Source of the DNA: Shewanella sediminis HAW-EB3
GTDB lineage: Bacteria > Pseudomonadota > Gammaproteobacteria > Enterobacterales > Shewanellaceae
Direction: 5' to 3'
Length of the DNA: 64,000 bases
Assembly (NCBI RefSeq): GCF_000018025.1
Contig: NC_009831.1
Span: 1,364,001-1,428,000 of the forward strand
The notes beneath the pieces are model-generated. The model had not been told where the DNA came from, did no database searches, and worked only from the letters and a program-made list of their open reading frames with translations. The translations under genes and the position numbers were made by a program. This document shows positions 19,603 to 28,107 of this stretch, in pieces. How positions within the stretch are numbered: position 1 is the first letter of the stretch; the number at the start of each line of letters is the position of its first letter.

Positions 19603-20742
19603 ATGAATGAAAAAACAACGGCTGAACTGGAAAACTTAAGAGGCTTGATAGATGGTGTCGATCAACAGTTGATCCACCTCTTAAGGAAACGATTGGATTT
19701 AGTCGCTCAGGTTGGCGCGGTTAAACACGGGGCTGGTCTTCCTATCTATGCGCCACAACGTGAAGCGTCAATGTTGGCTAAGCGTCGGGGCGAAGCGCAG
19801 AAGATGGATGTCTCTCCTCAACTGATTGAGGATATATTGAGACGCTTGATGCGTGAGTCCTACCTCAATGAGAAGGATGTTGGCTTTAAACAAGTGAATC
19901 CGGATCTTGGTCATGTGGTCTTGGTCGGAGGAGAGGGAAAGCTAGGTGGTTTATTCGCTCAAATGCTGACGTTATCCGGATATCAGGTCAAAGTGCTGGA
20001 TAAAGATGACTGGTGCAGAGCGACAGAAATTTTCGATGGAGCCGGGTTGGTGATAGTCACTGTCCCTATCGCTATCACATGCTCTCTGATAAAAGAGAAA
20101 CTTACCCAGCTACCACAAGATTGTATTCTTGCCGACCTGACCTCTATTAAGGGAGAGCCTGTTAATGCAATGCTGGAGGCGCATAAAGGTCCTGTAGTCG
20201 GTTTACACCCAATGTTTGGACCCGATGTCGGTAGCTTAGCTAAACAGGTGGTCGTGGTATGTCATGGTCGTCGGAGTCAAGATTATCAATGGCTGCTCGA
20301 ACAGATACAGATCTGGGGAGCCCGTCTCGTAGAAGCCGAGCCTGAGCGTCATGATAAGGCGATGCAACTGGTTCAGGCTATGCGCCACTTCTCCTCCTTC
20401 GTCTATGGGTTTAACCTCTACAAAGAGGAGGCAGACATTGAGTCTCTGTTGCAGTTTAGCTCACCCATCTATCGACTCGAGCTGGCGATGGTGGGTCGAC
20501 TCTTTGCGCAAAGTCCGGAGCTGTATGCGGATATTATCTTTGCCCAAAAAGAGAGTCTTAAAGCAATCGGGGATTATTTAGATAATTATTCTCAGGCTCT
20601 GTCATTGCTGCAATCGGGTGATCGCGAGGCGTTTGTGTCTCAGTTCAAAGAGGTTGCACAATGGTTTGGAGATTTTGCTCCTCAATTCCAACGCGAGAGC
20701 CGGGCCATGTTGCAGTCGGTTAATGATATGAAGACTGACTAA
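19603..20742 (+). CDS. tyrA: Chorismate mutase / prephenate dehydrogenase (T-protein)
   Basis: 379 residues. The N-terminal AroQ chorismate mutase (about 1-90, [20 protein letters not shown]) is fused to an NAD-dependent prephenate dehydrogenase (about 95-370), with [18 protein letters not shown] as nucleotide-binding loop and GLHPMFGPD as an active-site box. It converts chorismate through prephenate to 4-hydroxyphenylpyruvate. It follows aroF by 76 bases and ends in a terminator, so aroF-tyrA is likely one operon. Confidence 0.96.
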   Translation: MNEKTTAELENLRGLIDGVDQQLIHLLRKRLDLVAQVGAVKHGAGLPIYAPQREASMLAKRRGEAQKMDVSPQLIEDILRRLMRESYLNEKDVGFKQVNPDLGHVVLVGGEGKLGGLFAQMLTLSGYQVKVLDKDDWCRATEIFDGAGLVIVTVPIAITCSLIKEKLTQLPQDCILADLTSIKGEPVNAMLEAHKGPVVGLHPMFGPDVGSLAKQVVVVCHGRRSQDYQWLLEQIQIWGARLVEAEPERHDKAMQLVQAMRHFSSFVYGFNLYKEEADIESLLQFSSPIYRLELAMVGRLFAQSPELYADIIFAQKESLKAIGDYLDNYSQALSLLQSGDREAFVSQFKEVAQWFGDFAPQFQRESRAMLQSVNDMKTD

Positions 20743-20781
20743 TTAACTTAAATTTAAATACTTTATATCTTTTTGAAAATT

Positions 20782-20802
20782 GGGAGCTAATGCTCCCTTT
20801 TT
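20782..20802 (+). terminator. Terminator of aroF-tyrA
   Basis: GGGAGC, loop TAAT, GCTCCC followed by T5. Confidence 0.85.
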
Positions 20803-20836
20803 GTTTTCTACCACTATTTCTAATGTTTAGGATATT

Positions 20837-21106
20837 TATACCAGTTGCATTAAATAATTAACCAATTCAGAGCCCCTCAGGATTTTCAATTCAAGGCGCA
20901 TTGATGAGGAAATGGTTACTCCCTTTTAAGTCAATGCAAAGCAGAAGTGGGAAGCCTGAGGGGTTCACTTCGTGCGAGTTTCAAAGCCCTTTATGCTGCA
21001 CTGGATGCTTTCGATATAGAATAACTATTAGCTTCAATCATCCTACTTGCCTACAGGGCTTTGAATTCTCGCTGAATGGTCAGGTACTTAATGCAATTGG
21101 TATTAT
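20837..21106. mobile_element. MITE-like non-coding repeat, copy A
   Basis: About 270 bases with inverted ends: the left begins TATACCAGTTGCATTAA and the right ends TTAATGCAATTGGTAT. The interior has no credible protein. It shares blocks such as TTCAATTCAAGGCGCATTG and CTTTTAAG..AATGCAA with the element at 36.8 kb, so both belong to one dispersed family. No transposase is in the window. Confidence 0.65.
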
Positions 21107-21202
21107 AATTCCCCTATATTTATTAGGGGAATGTGAAGTTGATCTACTTCATAGTTTTCATCATTAAAACAAATATTGCTTCGATGCTGACACTAATAGA
21201 TT

Positions 21203-21236
21203 TATAATCGATTAAAACATGCAAATAAAAAGCATG
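21203..21236 (+). promoter_or_regulatory. hcp promoter region with NsrR-like operator
   Basis: A -10-like TATAAT at 21203-21208 is followed by CATGC-N9-GCATG (21218-21236) just downstream. The geometry and bases resemble the NsrR half-sites GATGY-N9-RCATC, except the outermost base of each arm. NsrR represses hcp-hcr in E. coli and is relieved by nitric oxide. This is an inference from pattern. Confidence 0.45.
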
Positions 21237-21258
21237 ATTAAAACCAGGAGCAGTCGTA

Positions 21259-22917
21259 ATGTTTTGTATTCAGTGTGAACAAACAATTAGAACCCCAGCA
21301 GGAAATGGTTGTAGCTATTCTCAAGGAATGTGCGGAAAGCTTGCCGAAACTTCCGATCTACAAGATCTACTTATCTATGTACTTCAAGGTGTATCTGCCT
21401 ATGCAGTAAAGGCTCGTGAGTTCGATATTATCGATCATGAGATCGACACCTTCGTTCCTAAGGCCTTCTTTGCTACCTTGACCAATGTTAACTTCGACGA
21501 CGCCAGACTCGTCGAGTATGTTGAGCAAGCCAATGCTTACCGTGGCCGCTTGCAAGATGCCTATGAGACTGCATGTACCGCTAAAGGCGTGACTCCTGAA
21601 CAGATGAGTGCTCCAGCACAATTAATTTTAGCCACTTCAAAGCCGGAGATGATCACTCAGGCTGCACAGGCTGCTCCGAATCGTGGCGACGTTCACGAAG
21701 ATATTTTGGGCCTTCGCCTGTTATGTTTATACGGTCTGAAAGGTGCGGCTGCTTATATGGAGCATGCGCGCGTTCTTAGCCAGACTAATGATGAGGTTGC
21801 AGGTCAATTCCATGAGATCATGGCTTTTCTTGGTGAAGATTCAGTTGATGTCGATAAGCTTTTTGCTACATCAATGGAGATTGGCCAGTTAAACTACAAA
21901 GTGATGGCAATGCTGGATGAAGGTGAAACAGAATCCTTCGGCCACCCAGAGCCAACTCAAGTGAACACAGTTGCAGTAAAAGGTAAGGCTATCTTGGTTT
22001 CTGGCCATGATATGGTCGACCTTGAACTTATCCTTAAGCAAACTGAAGGTAAAGGCATCAACGTCTTTACTCACGGTGAGATGCTACCTGCATTGGCTTA
22101 CCCTGAGTTTAAGAAGTATCCACATCTGGTGGGTAACTATGGTAGTGCTTGGCAGAACCAACAGAAAGAGTTTGCTAACTTCCCTGGTGCGGTAGTGATG
22201 ACCTCTAACTGTATTATCGATCCGAACGTAGGTAGCTACGCAGACCGTATCTTCACTCGCAGTATCGTTGGCTGGCCTGGTGTGACTCACTTAGTGGGTG
22301 ATGACTTTACTCCGGTTATCGAAAAAGCATTAGCGCTTGACGGCTTCATTTATGATGAGATCCCCCATCTTATCACCATAGGTTTTGCCCGAAATGCATT
22401 GATGGCAGCAGCTCCTGCTGTGATTGATAACGTGAAGAATGGTTCTATCAAGCACTTCTTCCTCGTCGGTGGTTGTGATGGTGATAAGGCTGAGCGTAGC
22501 TACTTCACCGATATTGCGACTCAGGCGCCAGATGATTCAGTGATTCTGACTCTGGGTTGTGGTAAGTATAAGTTTAATAAACTTGAGTTTGGTGATATCA
22601 ACGGTATCCCGCGTCTTCTCGATATCGGCCAATGTAATGACTCCTACTCGGCTATTCAGCTTGCTATCGCTCTGTCTGAAGCATTTGAGTGTGAGATCAA
22701 TGAGCTGCCATTGAGCATAGTGCTTTCATGGTTTGAGCAAAAGGCGATAGTTGTGTTGCTGACACTCTTGTCATTAGGCGTTAAGAATATTCGTACCGGT
22801 CCAACTCCTCCGGCGTTCTTAACCCCTAACCTGCTTAAAATATTGGAAGATAAGTTTGGTCTTCGTAATACAACGACCGTTGAAGAAGATCTTAAGACAA
22901 TTTTAAACGTCGCTTAA
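21259..22917 (+). CDS. hcp: Hybrid-cluster protein Hcp (NO / hydroxylamine reductase)
   Basis: 552 residues. Hcp carries a [4Fe-2O-2S] hybrid cluster and reduces nitric oxide or hydroxylamine; it is also linked to protein S-nitrosylation. The N-terminal cysteines follow CX2CX11CX6C (C3, C6, C18, C25), the facultative-anaerobe type with a second Fe-S cluster. Downstream ligands include [28 protein letters not shown] and the GQCNDSYSA box. A CCAGGAGCAG ribosome site precedes the ATG. hcr follows 121 bases later. Confidence 0.97.
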   Translation: MFCIQCEQTIRTPAGNGCSYSQGMCGKLAETSDLQDLLIYVLQGVSAYAVKAREFDIIDHEIDTFVPKAFFATLTNVNFDDARLVEYVEQANAYRGRLQDAYETACTAKGVTPEQMSAPAQLILATSKPEMITQAAQAAPNRGDVHEDILGLRLLCLYGLKGAAAYMEHARVLSQTNDEVAGQFHEIMAFLGEDSVDVDKLFATSMEIGQLNYKVMAMLDEGETESFGHPEPTQVNTVAVKGKAILVSGHDMVDLELILKQTEGKGINVFTHGEMLPALAYPEFKKYPHLVGNYGSAWQNQQKEFANFPGAVVMTSNCIIDPNVGSYADRIFTRSIVGWPGVTHLVGDDFTPVIEKALALDGFIYDEIPHLITIGFARNALMAAAPAVIDNVKNGSIKHFFLVGGCDGDKAERSYFTDIATQAPDDSVILTLGCGKYKFNKLEFGDINGIPRLLDIGQCNDSYSAIQLAIALSEAFECEINELPLSIVLSWFEQKAIVVLLTLLSLGVKNIRTGPTPPAFLTPNLLKILEDKFGLRNTTTVEEDLKTILNVA

Positions 22918-22929
22918 TCTGCAAGTGAA

Positions 22930-22986
22930 TTAGCTGACCATGCCTTGTATTTTTGTCATTGAGACAGGTGCAAGCTGGTCAGTTAA
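22930..22986 (+). other. Long hairpin between hcp and hcr
   Basis: TTAGCTGACCA (22930-22940) pairs with TGGTCAGTTAA (22976-22986), with a smaller TGC..GCA arm inside. A T-rich but interrupted tail follows. It could weaken read-through into hcr or stabilise the hcp message. Confidence 0.45.
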
Positions 22987-23038
22987 CTTTTCAATTTTTA
23001 CCCCTCAATTTCGATATTTATAAATTTATGGGAACGTC

Positions 23039-24142
23039 ATGACTACCGATACGATTTCAAAACCATATTCTGATGAGTTGCAGCTAACCTCTCCCAGTTG
23101 GCAACATGGGGACGTTGAACTTTTATGTGTAGAAAAATGGCACGAAACCCATGATGTGATTAGCTTTCGTTTTCAAGGTGCTCAACCGGTAAAGTTTCAG
23201 TTTAAGCCCGGCCAATTTTTAACGTTCAAGACCGAAATAGATGGACAGCTAACTTACCGTAGCTATACGATCTCTTCATCGCCCTCTCGTCCTTACTCTA
23301 TCGTTGTGACGATTAAACGTATCGAAGGTGGAGTTGTGTCTAATCATTTAGCCGATTCACTCAATGTGGGTGATACCATCACAGCAACCGGGCCGGATGG
23401 CGTATTTAACCTGGTTGATATTAAAGCCGATAAGTTTTTGTTCTTGAGTGCCGGCAGCGGTATTACGCCTATGTATTCGATGTCTCGTTGGTTAACCGAT
23501 ACTCAGGTTGGAGCCGATATCGCCTTTCTGCATTGTGCTAAGAGTCCAGAAGATCTGATCTTTAAGTCTGATTTAGAAAGAATTAATCACAATAACCCGG
23601 CTTTCAAATTAAGTTTGATTCTTGAGTCCGGTGTAGAGCAAATAGGGAATAGGTTAGCCTGTGAGTCTGGCCGTATCAATGCCGATAACCTCAAGAGCTT
23701 AGTCGAAGATTTTCACCAGCGAACAATTTTTGTCTGTGGACCCGAACCTTTTATGAAAGGGGTCAAGTCTCTTTTAGAAGAGATAGGTTTCGATATGTCT
23801 ATGTACCACCAGGAGAGTTTCGGTGGTGTCGCCGTGACCTCTGAGATGGACAATGGTACCGACTTAGGTGCAGTGACAGAGCAAACTGCTTTTATGCTCA
23901 GCATAGGCGAGCGTCGCAGAAGTATGAGCCAGGATCAGAGCTTACTCGAAGGGATTGAAGCCGAAGGGTTACCCATCATTGCAGCTTGCCGTTCCGGTGT
24001 TTGTGGGGCATGTAAGTGTCAGGTATTAGAGGGCGAGACCGAATCCAGTAGCCAAATGACACTGACAGCGGATGAAATTGCACAAGGTTATGTACTTGCT
24101 TGCTCTACAAAAATGAAGTCAGATATATCTCTGGCGCTGTAA
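23039..24142 (+). CDS. hcr: NADH:Hcp oxidoreductase Hcr
   Basis: 367 residues. Hcr passes electrons from NADH to Hcp. It has an FAD-binding barrel (RSYTISSSPSRP, near 80-92), an NAD-binding domain (FLSAGSGITPMYSM) and a C-terminal plant-type [2Fe-2S] ferredoxin domain with CRSGVCGACKC and a later C. It is somewhat longer than E. coli Hcr. Downstream of hcp and probably co-expressed. Confidence 0.95.
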   Translation: MTTDTISKPYSDELQLTSPSWQHGDVELLCVEKWHETHDVISFRFQGAQPVKFQFKPGQFLTFKTEIDGQLTYRSYTISSSPSRPYSIVVTIKRIEGGVVSNHLADSLNVGDTITATGPDGVFNLVDIKADKFLFLSAGSGITPMYSMSRWLTDTQVGADIAFLHCAKSPEDLIFKSDLERINHNNPAFKLSLILESGVEQIGNRLACESGRINADNLKSLVEDFHQRTIFVCGPEPFMKGVKSLLEEIGFDMSMYHQESFGGVAVTSEMDNGTDLGAVTEQTAFMLSIGERRRSMSQDQSLLEGIEAEGLPIIAACRSGVCGACKCQVLEGETESSSQMTLTADEIAQGYVLACSTKMKSDISLAL

Positions 24143-24252
24143 AGCGTATAAAATTTTATATCTGCAGATTTGCGCTAAGCCCGGTGACAACGTATTGTTA
24201 AAGATGAGTGTTATCTGATTTTTTGCATACCTTGTCACTTTGGAGCTTATCT

Positions 24253-24588
24253 ATGATATCGACAACCTCTCAGAGACTAGCCATAGACGATCCAAGCTTA
24301 GCGCATCTATTGTATGCGTTGATGACCGCTTTTCCGCTTCTTTTCCTTCCCACCCTATTGGGGCTTATCATTAACCTTGGGCAGAAGTCTTCCTCTGCAG
24401 GCGCGTTAGTTAGCTCTCATCTTCGCTGGCAGAGACGTTCGACAATCGGTTTTATGGTGTTGGGAGGAGTGGGCTTCTCTTTATCACAAATTTGGCTGAG
24501 TGCGATCATCTATCTGATTGCTACACTCTGGTTCTGCCATCGAATATTGAAAGGTTGGTTGAACTTAACCGATGGTGTTGCCATTTAG
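24253..24588 (+). CDS. Small membrane protein, DUF4870-like
   Basis: 111 residues from the ATG at 24253, chosen for the TGGAGC ribosome site; an in-frame start at 24208 has none. Three hydrophobic segments and the phrase SSHLRWQRRS between segments 1 and 2 resemble DUF4870-type proteins, but the match is loose. It follows hcr by 110 bases and ends at a bidirectional terminator. Function unknown. Confidence 0.65.
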   Translation: MISTTSQRLAIDDPSLAHLLYALMTAFPLLFLPTLLGLIINLGQKSSSAGALVSSHLRWQRRSTIGFMVLGGVGFSLSQIWLSAIIYLIATLWFCHRILKGWLNLTDGVAI

Positions 24589-24604
24589 ATCTTAAGATGT
24601 ATTA

Positions 24605-24633
24605 AAAGAGAGGACTAAGCAGTCCTCTTTTTT
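24605..24633. terminator. Bidirectional terminator
   Basis: AGAGGACT, loop AAGC, AGTCCTCT then T-run; A-run on the left. It lies between two convergent genes (the small membrane gene and pheA). Confidence 0.85.
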
Positions 24634-24644
24634 ATGCCTGTTTT

Positions 24645-26633
24645 TTACTGGTATAGGCTTCTGAGAATGTCACCGTTAGTGGTTAGTTCATCTGTAAAGG
24701 TGTCAGCAACAGATGAGAAGTTAAGGACCAAACCATCGGCGTTAAGCTGTTTTGCCGCTTTAGCGTGTGAAGAGAGAGTCTCAGCAGTGGATGCATAACT
24801 TGGGTTAACGAGTATCGGTAAGTGGCTTATCGCTTTGATGTCCACTAAGGCGGCTAAGTCCAGAGATGGCATAACCGAATCATTAAAGGTTCTGACACCC
24901 GATTCACACAGGATAACTTGCTGATTCCCTTGTTCCAAAATACTCTCGGCAGCCCCTAAGAACTCTTCTACACTCGCCATGGTGTTTCGCTCTAAAATCA
25001 CGGGAATATGTAAGGATCCAATACGTTTAAGCAGCGCCAGATTATTCATCTGCTTTCCCGTTACAAGTAAAATGTTGCCATGCTCCGTTGCAAGTTTTAA
25101 TTCGGCCTCATGTTCGATAGAAAGTATGCATTCGAGGTCAAATTGATGTAGCGCTTTTTTAAACTCGAGAACATTGGCCGTTGCATCTTGTTGTCGTGAT
25201 AAACCTTCCAGCACAACTGCCTGAAATCCAGCCTCTTTTATTGATTTGGCCTTCTGGCTGTAGAGGGCATTATCTTGTGGTAATGAGATTAACGCGATTG
25301 CGCCAAACTGCTTATCCCCAACTTGCAATTGACCACTGGTGATTTGGGTCGCGTCTTGATTATACTTTTTGCAATATCTCACCTGTTTGTTTGTAGCGAT
25401 AGGGGATTGCTCTGTTGAATCGCCGGCATGTTCGGCGCGGCTGGTATCGGGCTCAATCATCAGCTGACTATTTGAAAGCTGAGTTGGGCTAACCGTTTCG
25501 CAAGGGTAACAACCTAATACTTTGATGAAGCGAGTGATACGTTCAAGCTCTTTTAATGCGGACTGCATCGATTCACTGGAAAGGTTCGCATCGAGATCCA
25601 GATAAAACATCTCCTCCCATGGGGTACCGGGAATAGGGCGTGACTCGAGTTTACTCATATTCAGGTTATGGGCTTTAAGCACCAGCAAGGCTTCCACCAA
25701 GGCACCCGGTTTCTGTCCAGTCGCCATGATAAGTGTTGATTTCGCCGGAAGCTGCTCGGGTACGGCTATGGCTTTTCTGGCTACGACAATGAAACGGCTT
25801 TGGTTAATCTTTTGGTTAGCTAAGTCCTGGGCAATCGCTTCTAATTGATAGAGTGCGCCCCCTTCGGCGCTTCCAATGGCTGCGACTGTCGGGTCATCAC
25901 TTTCTATGACCTTTTCCATCGCCTCTGCACTGCTGGAGCAATACTCAAGTTTAAATTCCGGATGCAGGCTTAGGTAGCGGCTACATTGACTAATGGGTTG
26001 AGGGTGAGCATATACCGTTTTGATTTTACTGACATTACCACTCGATTTGGCCAAAAGGCAGTGACCAACTTCAATGGTGGTCTCACCAACGATGGCTAAA
26101 CTCGTATGCTGAAGTACATCATAAACTTCATTGATCGATCCCGATGATGTGTTTTCTATAGGCAGAAAACCATAGTCGGCGTGGCCGGACTCTACCGCCT
26201 GTACAATCTCATCGAAGCTTTTACAGCCTAGGTCTTGCATGTCAACCTGACGGCGATCGCAGTAGCGGTTGGCAGCAAGATATGAATAGGACCCCCTGGC
26301 GCCAAGGTAAGCCACACAGTATTGCTGCTTCTGAGTGTCCGGGTTTGCACGGCCCTGAAGATAAGCCTGTTGGTTAAGCACTGAGTCTTCGATAATACTC
26401 TGATAGAGAGAGATGACATAGTGTGCATCTAACCCCTGTTCCCGCCCTTGTTTGACGAGTCTGGCCAGCAACTCTTTCTCTCTTTGAGTATCTCTTATTG
26501 GCCGAATATCGACCTCTTTACTGCGAGCAACATCGAGGCTTAATTCGCGCCGCTTAGCCAGAAGAGCCAACAGATCTTTGTCTAATGCGGTTATCTGCTC
26601 ACGTGTATGGTTCAAAGGCTGTGGTTTGTTCAT
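24645..26633 (-). CDS. pheA: Chorismate mutase / prephenate dehydratase with extra DAHP-synthase-like domain
   Basis: 662 residues against 386 in E. coli. Residues 1-90 are an AroQ chorismate mutase, about 105-285 prephenate dehydratase (PIENTSSGSINEVYDVL, THR-equivalent region intact) and about 297-385 an ACT domain with GALVEALLVL and ESRPIPG for phenylalanine feedback. After a polar linker (386-435), residues about 436-655 resemble a type I-beta DAHP synthase: IPVILERN, NQQVILCESGVRTFND, LDLAALVDIKAISHLPILVNPSYAS and NADGLVL. The catalytic residues are changed: LLKRG is ILERN, DPSHA is NPSYA, and the K-P-R and GPCS boxes are gone. The tail is therefore probably a non-catalytic regulatory or structural domain. 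The gene is preceded by a Phe-rich leader and attenuator. Confidence 0.95.
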   Translation of the reverse strand: MNKPQPLNHTREQITALDKDLLALLAKRRELSLDVARSKEVDIRPIRDTQREKELLARLVKQGREQGLDAHYVISLYQSIIEDSVLNQQAYLQGRANPDTQKQQYCVAYLGARGSYSYLAANRYCDRRQVDMQDLGCKSFDEIVQAVESGHADYGFLPIENTSSGSINEVYDVLQHTSLAIVGETTIEVGHCLLAKSSGNVSKIKTVYAHPQPISQCSRYLSLHPEFKLEYCSSSAEAMEKVIESDDPTVAAIGSAEGGALYQLEAIAQDLANQKINQSRFIVVARKAIAVPEQLPAKSTLIMATGQKPGALVEALLVLKAHNLNMSKLESRPIPGTPWEEMFYLDLDANLSSESMQSALKELERITRFIKVLGCYPCETVSPTQLSNSQLMIEPDTSRAEHAGDSTEQSPIATNKQVRYCKKYNQDATQITSGQLQVGDKQFGAIALISLPQDNALYSQKAKSIKEAGFQAVVLEGLSRQQDATANVLEFKKALHQFDLECILSIEHEAELKLATEHGNILLVTGKQMNNLALLKRIGSLHIPVILERNTMASVEEFLGAAESILEQGNQQVILCESGVRTFNDSVMPSLDLAALVDIKAISHLPILVNPSYASTAETLSSHAKAAKQLNADGLVLNFSSVADTFTDELTTNGDILRSLYQ

Positions 26634-26666
26634 GCTGTCCTCAATATCTTAACCAAATTTTGTTAC

Positions 26667-26693
26667 AAAAAAGCCTCCCTAGTGGGAGGCTTT
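26667..26693 (-). terminator. pheA attenuator (terminator arm)
   Basis: On the minus strand AAAGCCTCCC, loop ACTA, GGGAGGCTTT then a U-run. The first arm can instead pair with GGGAGGC in the leader (complement of 26728-26734) to form an antiterminator. This is the layout of ribosome-mediated attenuation. Confidence 0.85.
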
Positions 26694-26712
26694 GGAATTT
26701 TCACTTTCGTTT

Positions 26713-26787
26713 TTACACCGAAACTCCGCCTCCCGAGATGGGTGGAATAAAAAAGAAAGTAAAAAAGTGAACGTTATATAATGTCAT
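26713..26787 (-). CDS. pheL: pheA leader peptide PheL
   Basis: 24 codons, too short for standard gene finding. Five of six consecutive residues from position 8 are phenylalanine (HFFTFFFIPP). Stalling of the ribosome on these codons when Phe-tRNA is scarce would favour the antiterminator. The 3' part of the leader ORF encodes the antiterminator arm. No ribosome site is visible: the predicted promoter places the start of transcription at or next to the ATG, so the leader may be translated from a leaderless mRNA. Confidence 0.85.
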   Translation of the reverse strand: MTLYNVHFFTFFFIPPISGGGVSV

Positions 26788-26794
26788 CACTATC

Positions 26795-26823
26795 AAAGTA
26801 AAGCCCGCGCTCTTTAGTGTCAA
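26795..26823 (-). promoter_or_regulatory. Predicted pheL-pheA promoter
   Basis: On the minus strand TTGACA (26823-26818), a 17-base spacer and TACTTT (26800-26795). The -35 is perfect and the -10 weak. Transcription would start near 26788. Confidence 0.55.
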
Positions 26824-26895
26824 TGAATAATTCAGATAATTAAAAATCAAGTTAGATGGGGATTTAAAGGTGAGGGTTTAAAAGCGAGTTAAAGG

Positions 26896-26924
26896 CATAA
26901 AAAAGCGCACCAGAGGTGCGCTTT
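26896..26924 (-). terminator. Terminator upstream of pheL
   Basis: On the minus strand AAAGCGCACC, loop TCT, GGTGCGCTTT then T-run. It would end a transcript coming from the raiA side, including the structured repeats. Confidence 0.8.
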
Positions 26925-26959
26925 GGGTGGAACAAAATAAAAAATCAAACTGCGAAATC

Positions 26960-27126
26960 CTCCTTTTAGTGCTTGAAACTCGTCACAATGCTTAACTTTT
27001 GAAAAGTGAAGCAGGATATCGGGTTCCTGTCTAATGAACGGTTTAATTCAGGCGGAGTCGCTGTTGTCAGCTAATGTCCGGTTGCATCGCTAATTATAAG
27101 CTGCGTACCGGTCTCTAGTCCGCCTG
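26960..27126. ncRNA. Candidate structured RNA element, left copy
   Basis: A conserved CTCCTTTTAGT (26960-26970) and GAAAC are followed by a hairpin (AACTCG/CGGGTT enclosing GCTT/AAGC). Next is a three-way junction closed by CAGGCGGA (27049-27056) and TCCGCCTG (27119-27126). Inside are GCTG-TTGT-CAGC and a longer arm CCGGT/ACCGG. The copy at 27371-27548 has the same folds with different bases in the stems. Strand is uncertain; on the minus strand it is followed by a terminator. No known RNA family is recognised. Confidence 0.5.
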
Positions 27127-27142
27127 TGTACAGGTTTACATC

Positions 27143-27317
27143 TAACATCTTGCGTCTAACATCTTGCGTCTAACATCTTGCGTCTAACATCTTACGTCCA
27201 ACATCTTACGTCCAACATCTTGCGTCTAACATCTTGCGTCTAACATCTTACGTCTAACATCTAACATCTAACATCTAACATCTAACATCTAACATCTAAC
27301 ATCTTACGTCTAACATC
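27143..27317. repeat. Minisatellite with 14-base and 7-base units
   Basis: Eight 14-base units (TAACATCTTGCGTC and close variants) are followed by six 7-base units (TAACATC), one more 14-base unit and a last 7-base unit, 175 bases in all. The 14-mer is itself two diverged 7-mers. It separates the two structured repeats. Its length probably varies between strains. Confidence 0.95.
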
Positions 27318-27370
27318 TATCTTCAAAGATATCTTACAAAGGGTGAAACTAAAACGACTATTTGGTATCG

Positions 27371-27548
27371 CTCCTTTTAGTTTTCGAAACCTATATCTGT
27401 CACTTCATGACCTCTTCATAAGGGAAGTGAGATCTCTAGGTTTGTACTCGGTCCAGCGTTATATGTTCAGGCGCGACTGCTGTTGTCAGCTTAGTGTCCT
27501 TATGCATCACTTGTAGAAAGTGGCATGTAGGGTTTTCATGTTCGCCTG
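27371..27548. ncRNA. Candidate structured RNA element, right copy
   Basis: It shares CTCCTTTTAGT, GAAAC, TTCAGGCG, GCTGTTGTCAGCT and GCCTGT with the left copy. The first hairpin here is AACCTA/TAGGTT with CACTTC/GAAGTG inside. The junction closes with CAGGCG (27468-27473) and CGCCTG (27543-27548). The long arm is CCT, ATGC, CACTT pairing with AAGTG, GCAT, AGG. Stems are kept while their bases differ from the left copy, which argues for selection on structure. Confidence 0.5.
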
Positions 27549-27653
27549 TATAAAAACTTAAAACTGCTCTGGGCTCCTTTGGAATAATGAATCTTTAAAA
27601 CTTCACCCTATATATAAGCGTAGCATGGTGAAGCGTTTCATGTGTTATTTCTA

Positions 27654-27674
27654 GGCGGAACACCCTGCTCCGCC
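27654..27674 (-). terminator. Hairpin after raiA
   Basis: GGCGGA and TCCGCC pair just after the raiA stop. The T-run is poor, so termination may be partial. Confidence 0.4.
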
Positions 27675-27687
27675 GGATACCAGCTTA

Positions 27688-28050
27688 TTAAGCTGCGTAT
27701 TCCTCTTCTAAATCCAGCTCTGAATCCTTTTCAGGCGCTTCCTCTTGACGTTTGTGTGAGGAATTTCGCTGTGCTTCTGGCTTATGGGTGAGTTTATTCA
27801 ACTGCTTCTCTAACTTTTGCCCCATCGCGTTAATCGCGCTATAAAGATCTTCATGTTTTGCTTGAGCGAAAAGCGTGCTATTCGGGATGCCGACGGAAGC
27901 TTCAATTTTAAAGAGTTGTTTCTCTTGAGTTATGATTACATGAGGATTAATCAACTGCACATCATGTCTGGAAAGCTTCTCTAGACGGGCTTCTATGCGT
28001 TCGCGGATAAGGGCAGTGACTTCAAGGTGTTTGCTTGTAATCTTTGTCAT
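27688..28050 (-). CDS. raiA: Ribosome-associated inhibitor / hibernation factor RaiA
   Basis: 120 residues from the ATG at 28050, which matches the E. coli RaiA N terminus (ITSK..E.T..IR); an upstream in-frame start would add 17 unrelated residues. RaiA (YfiA, HPF short family) binds the 30S A and P sites in stationary phase or cold and stops translation. The core has LINPHVIITQEKQLFKIEAS and KHEDLYSAINAMGQKLEKQL. The acidic tail ends ELDLEEEYAA. A CRP-like site lies about 65 bases upstream. raiA next to pheLA is the same as in E. coli. Confidence 0.95.
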   Translation of the reverse strand: MTKITSKHLEVTALIRERIEARLEKLSRHDVQLINPHVIITQEKQLFKIEASVGIPNSTLFAQAKHEDLYSAINAMGQKLEKQLNKLTHKPEAQRNSSHKRQEEAPEKDSELDLEEEYAA

Positions 28051-28107
28051 ATGTCGAACCTTTTGTTGTTTCCTTGAATTCAGACTACCAATATCCCCCA
28101 TGAAAGT

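Noticed and set aside
20901..21167. 88-residue ORF on the plus strand
   Set aside because: It lies inside the MITE-like repeat, has no ribosome site and no family resemblance.
27143..27317. Possible CRISPR array
   Set aside because: Units are directly adjacent 7- or 14-mers with no spacers, and no cas genes are present.
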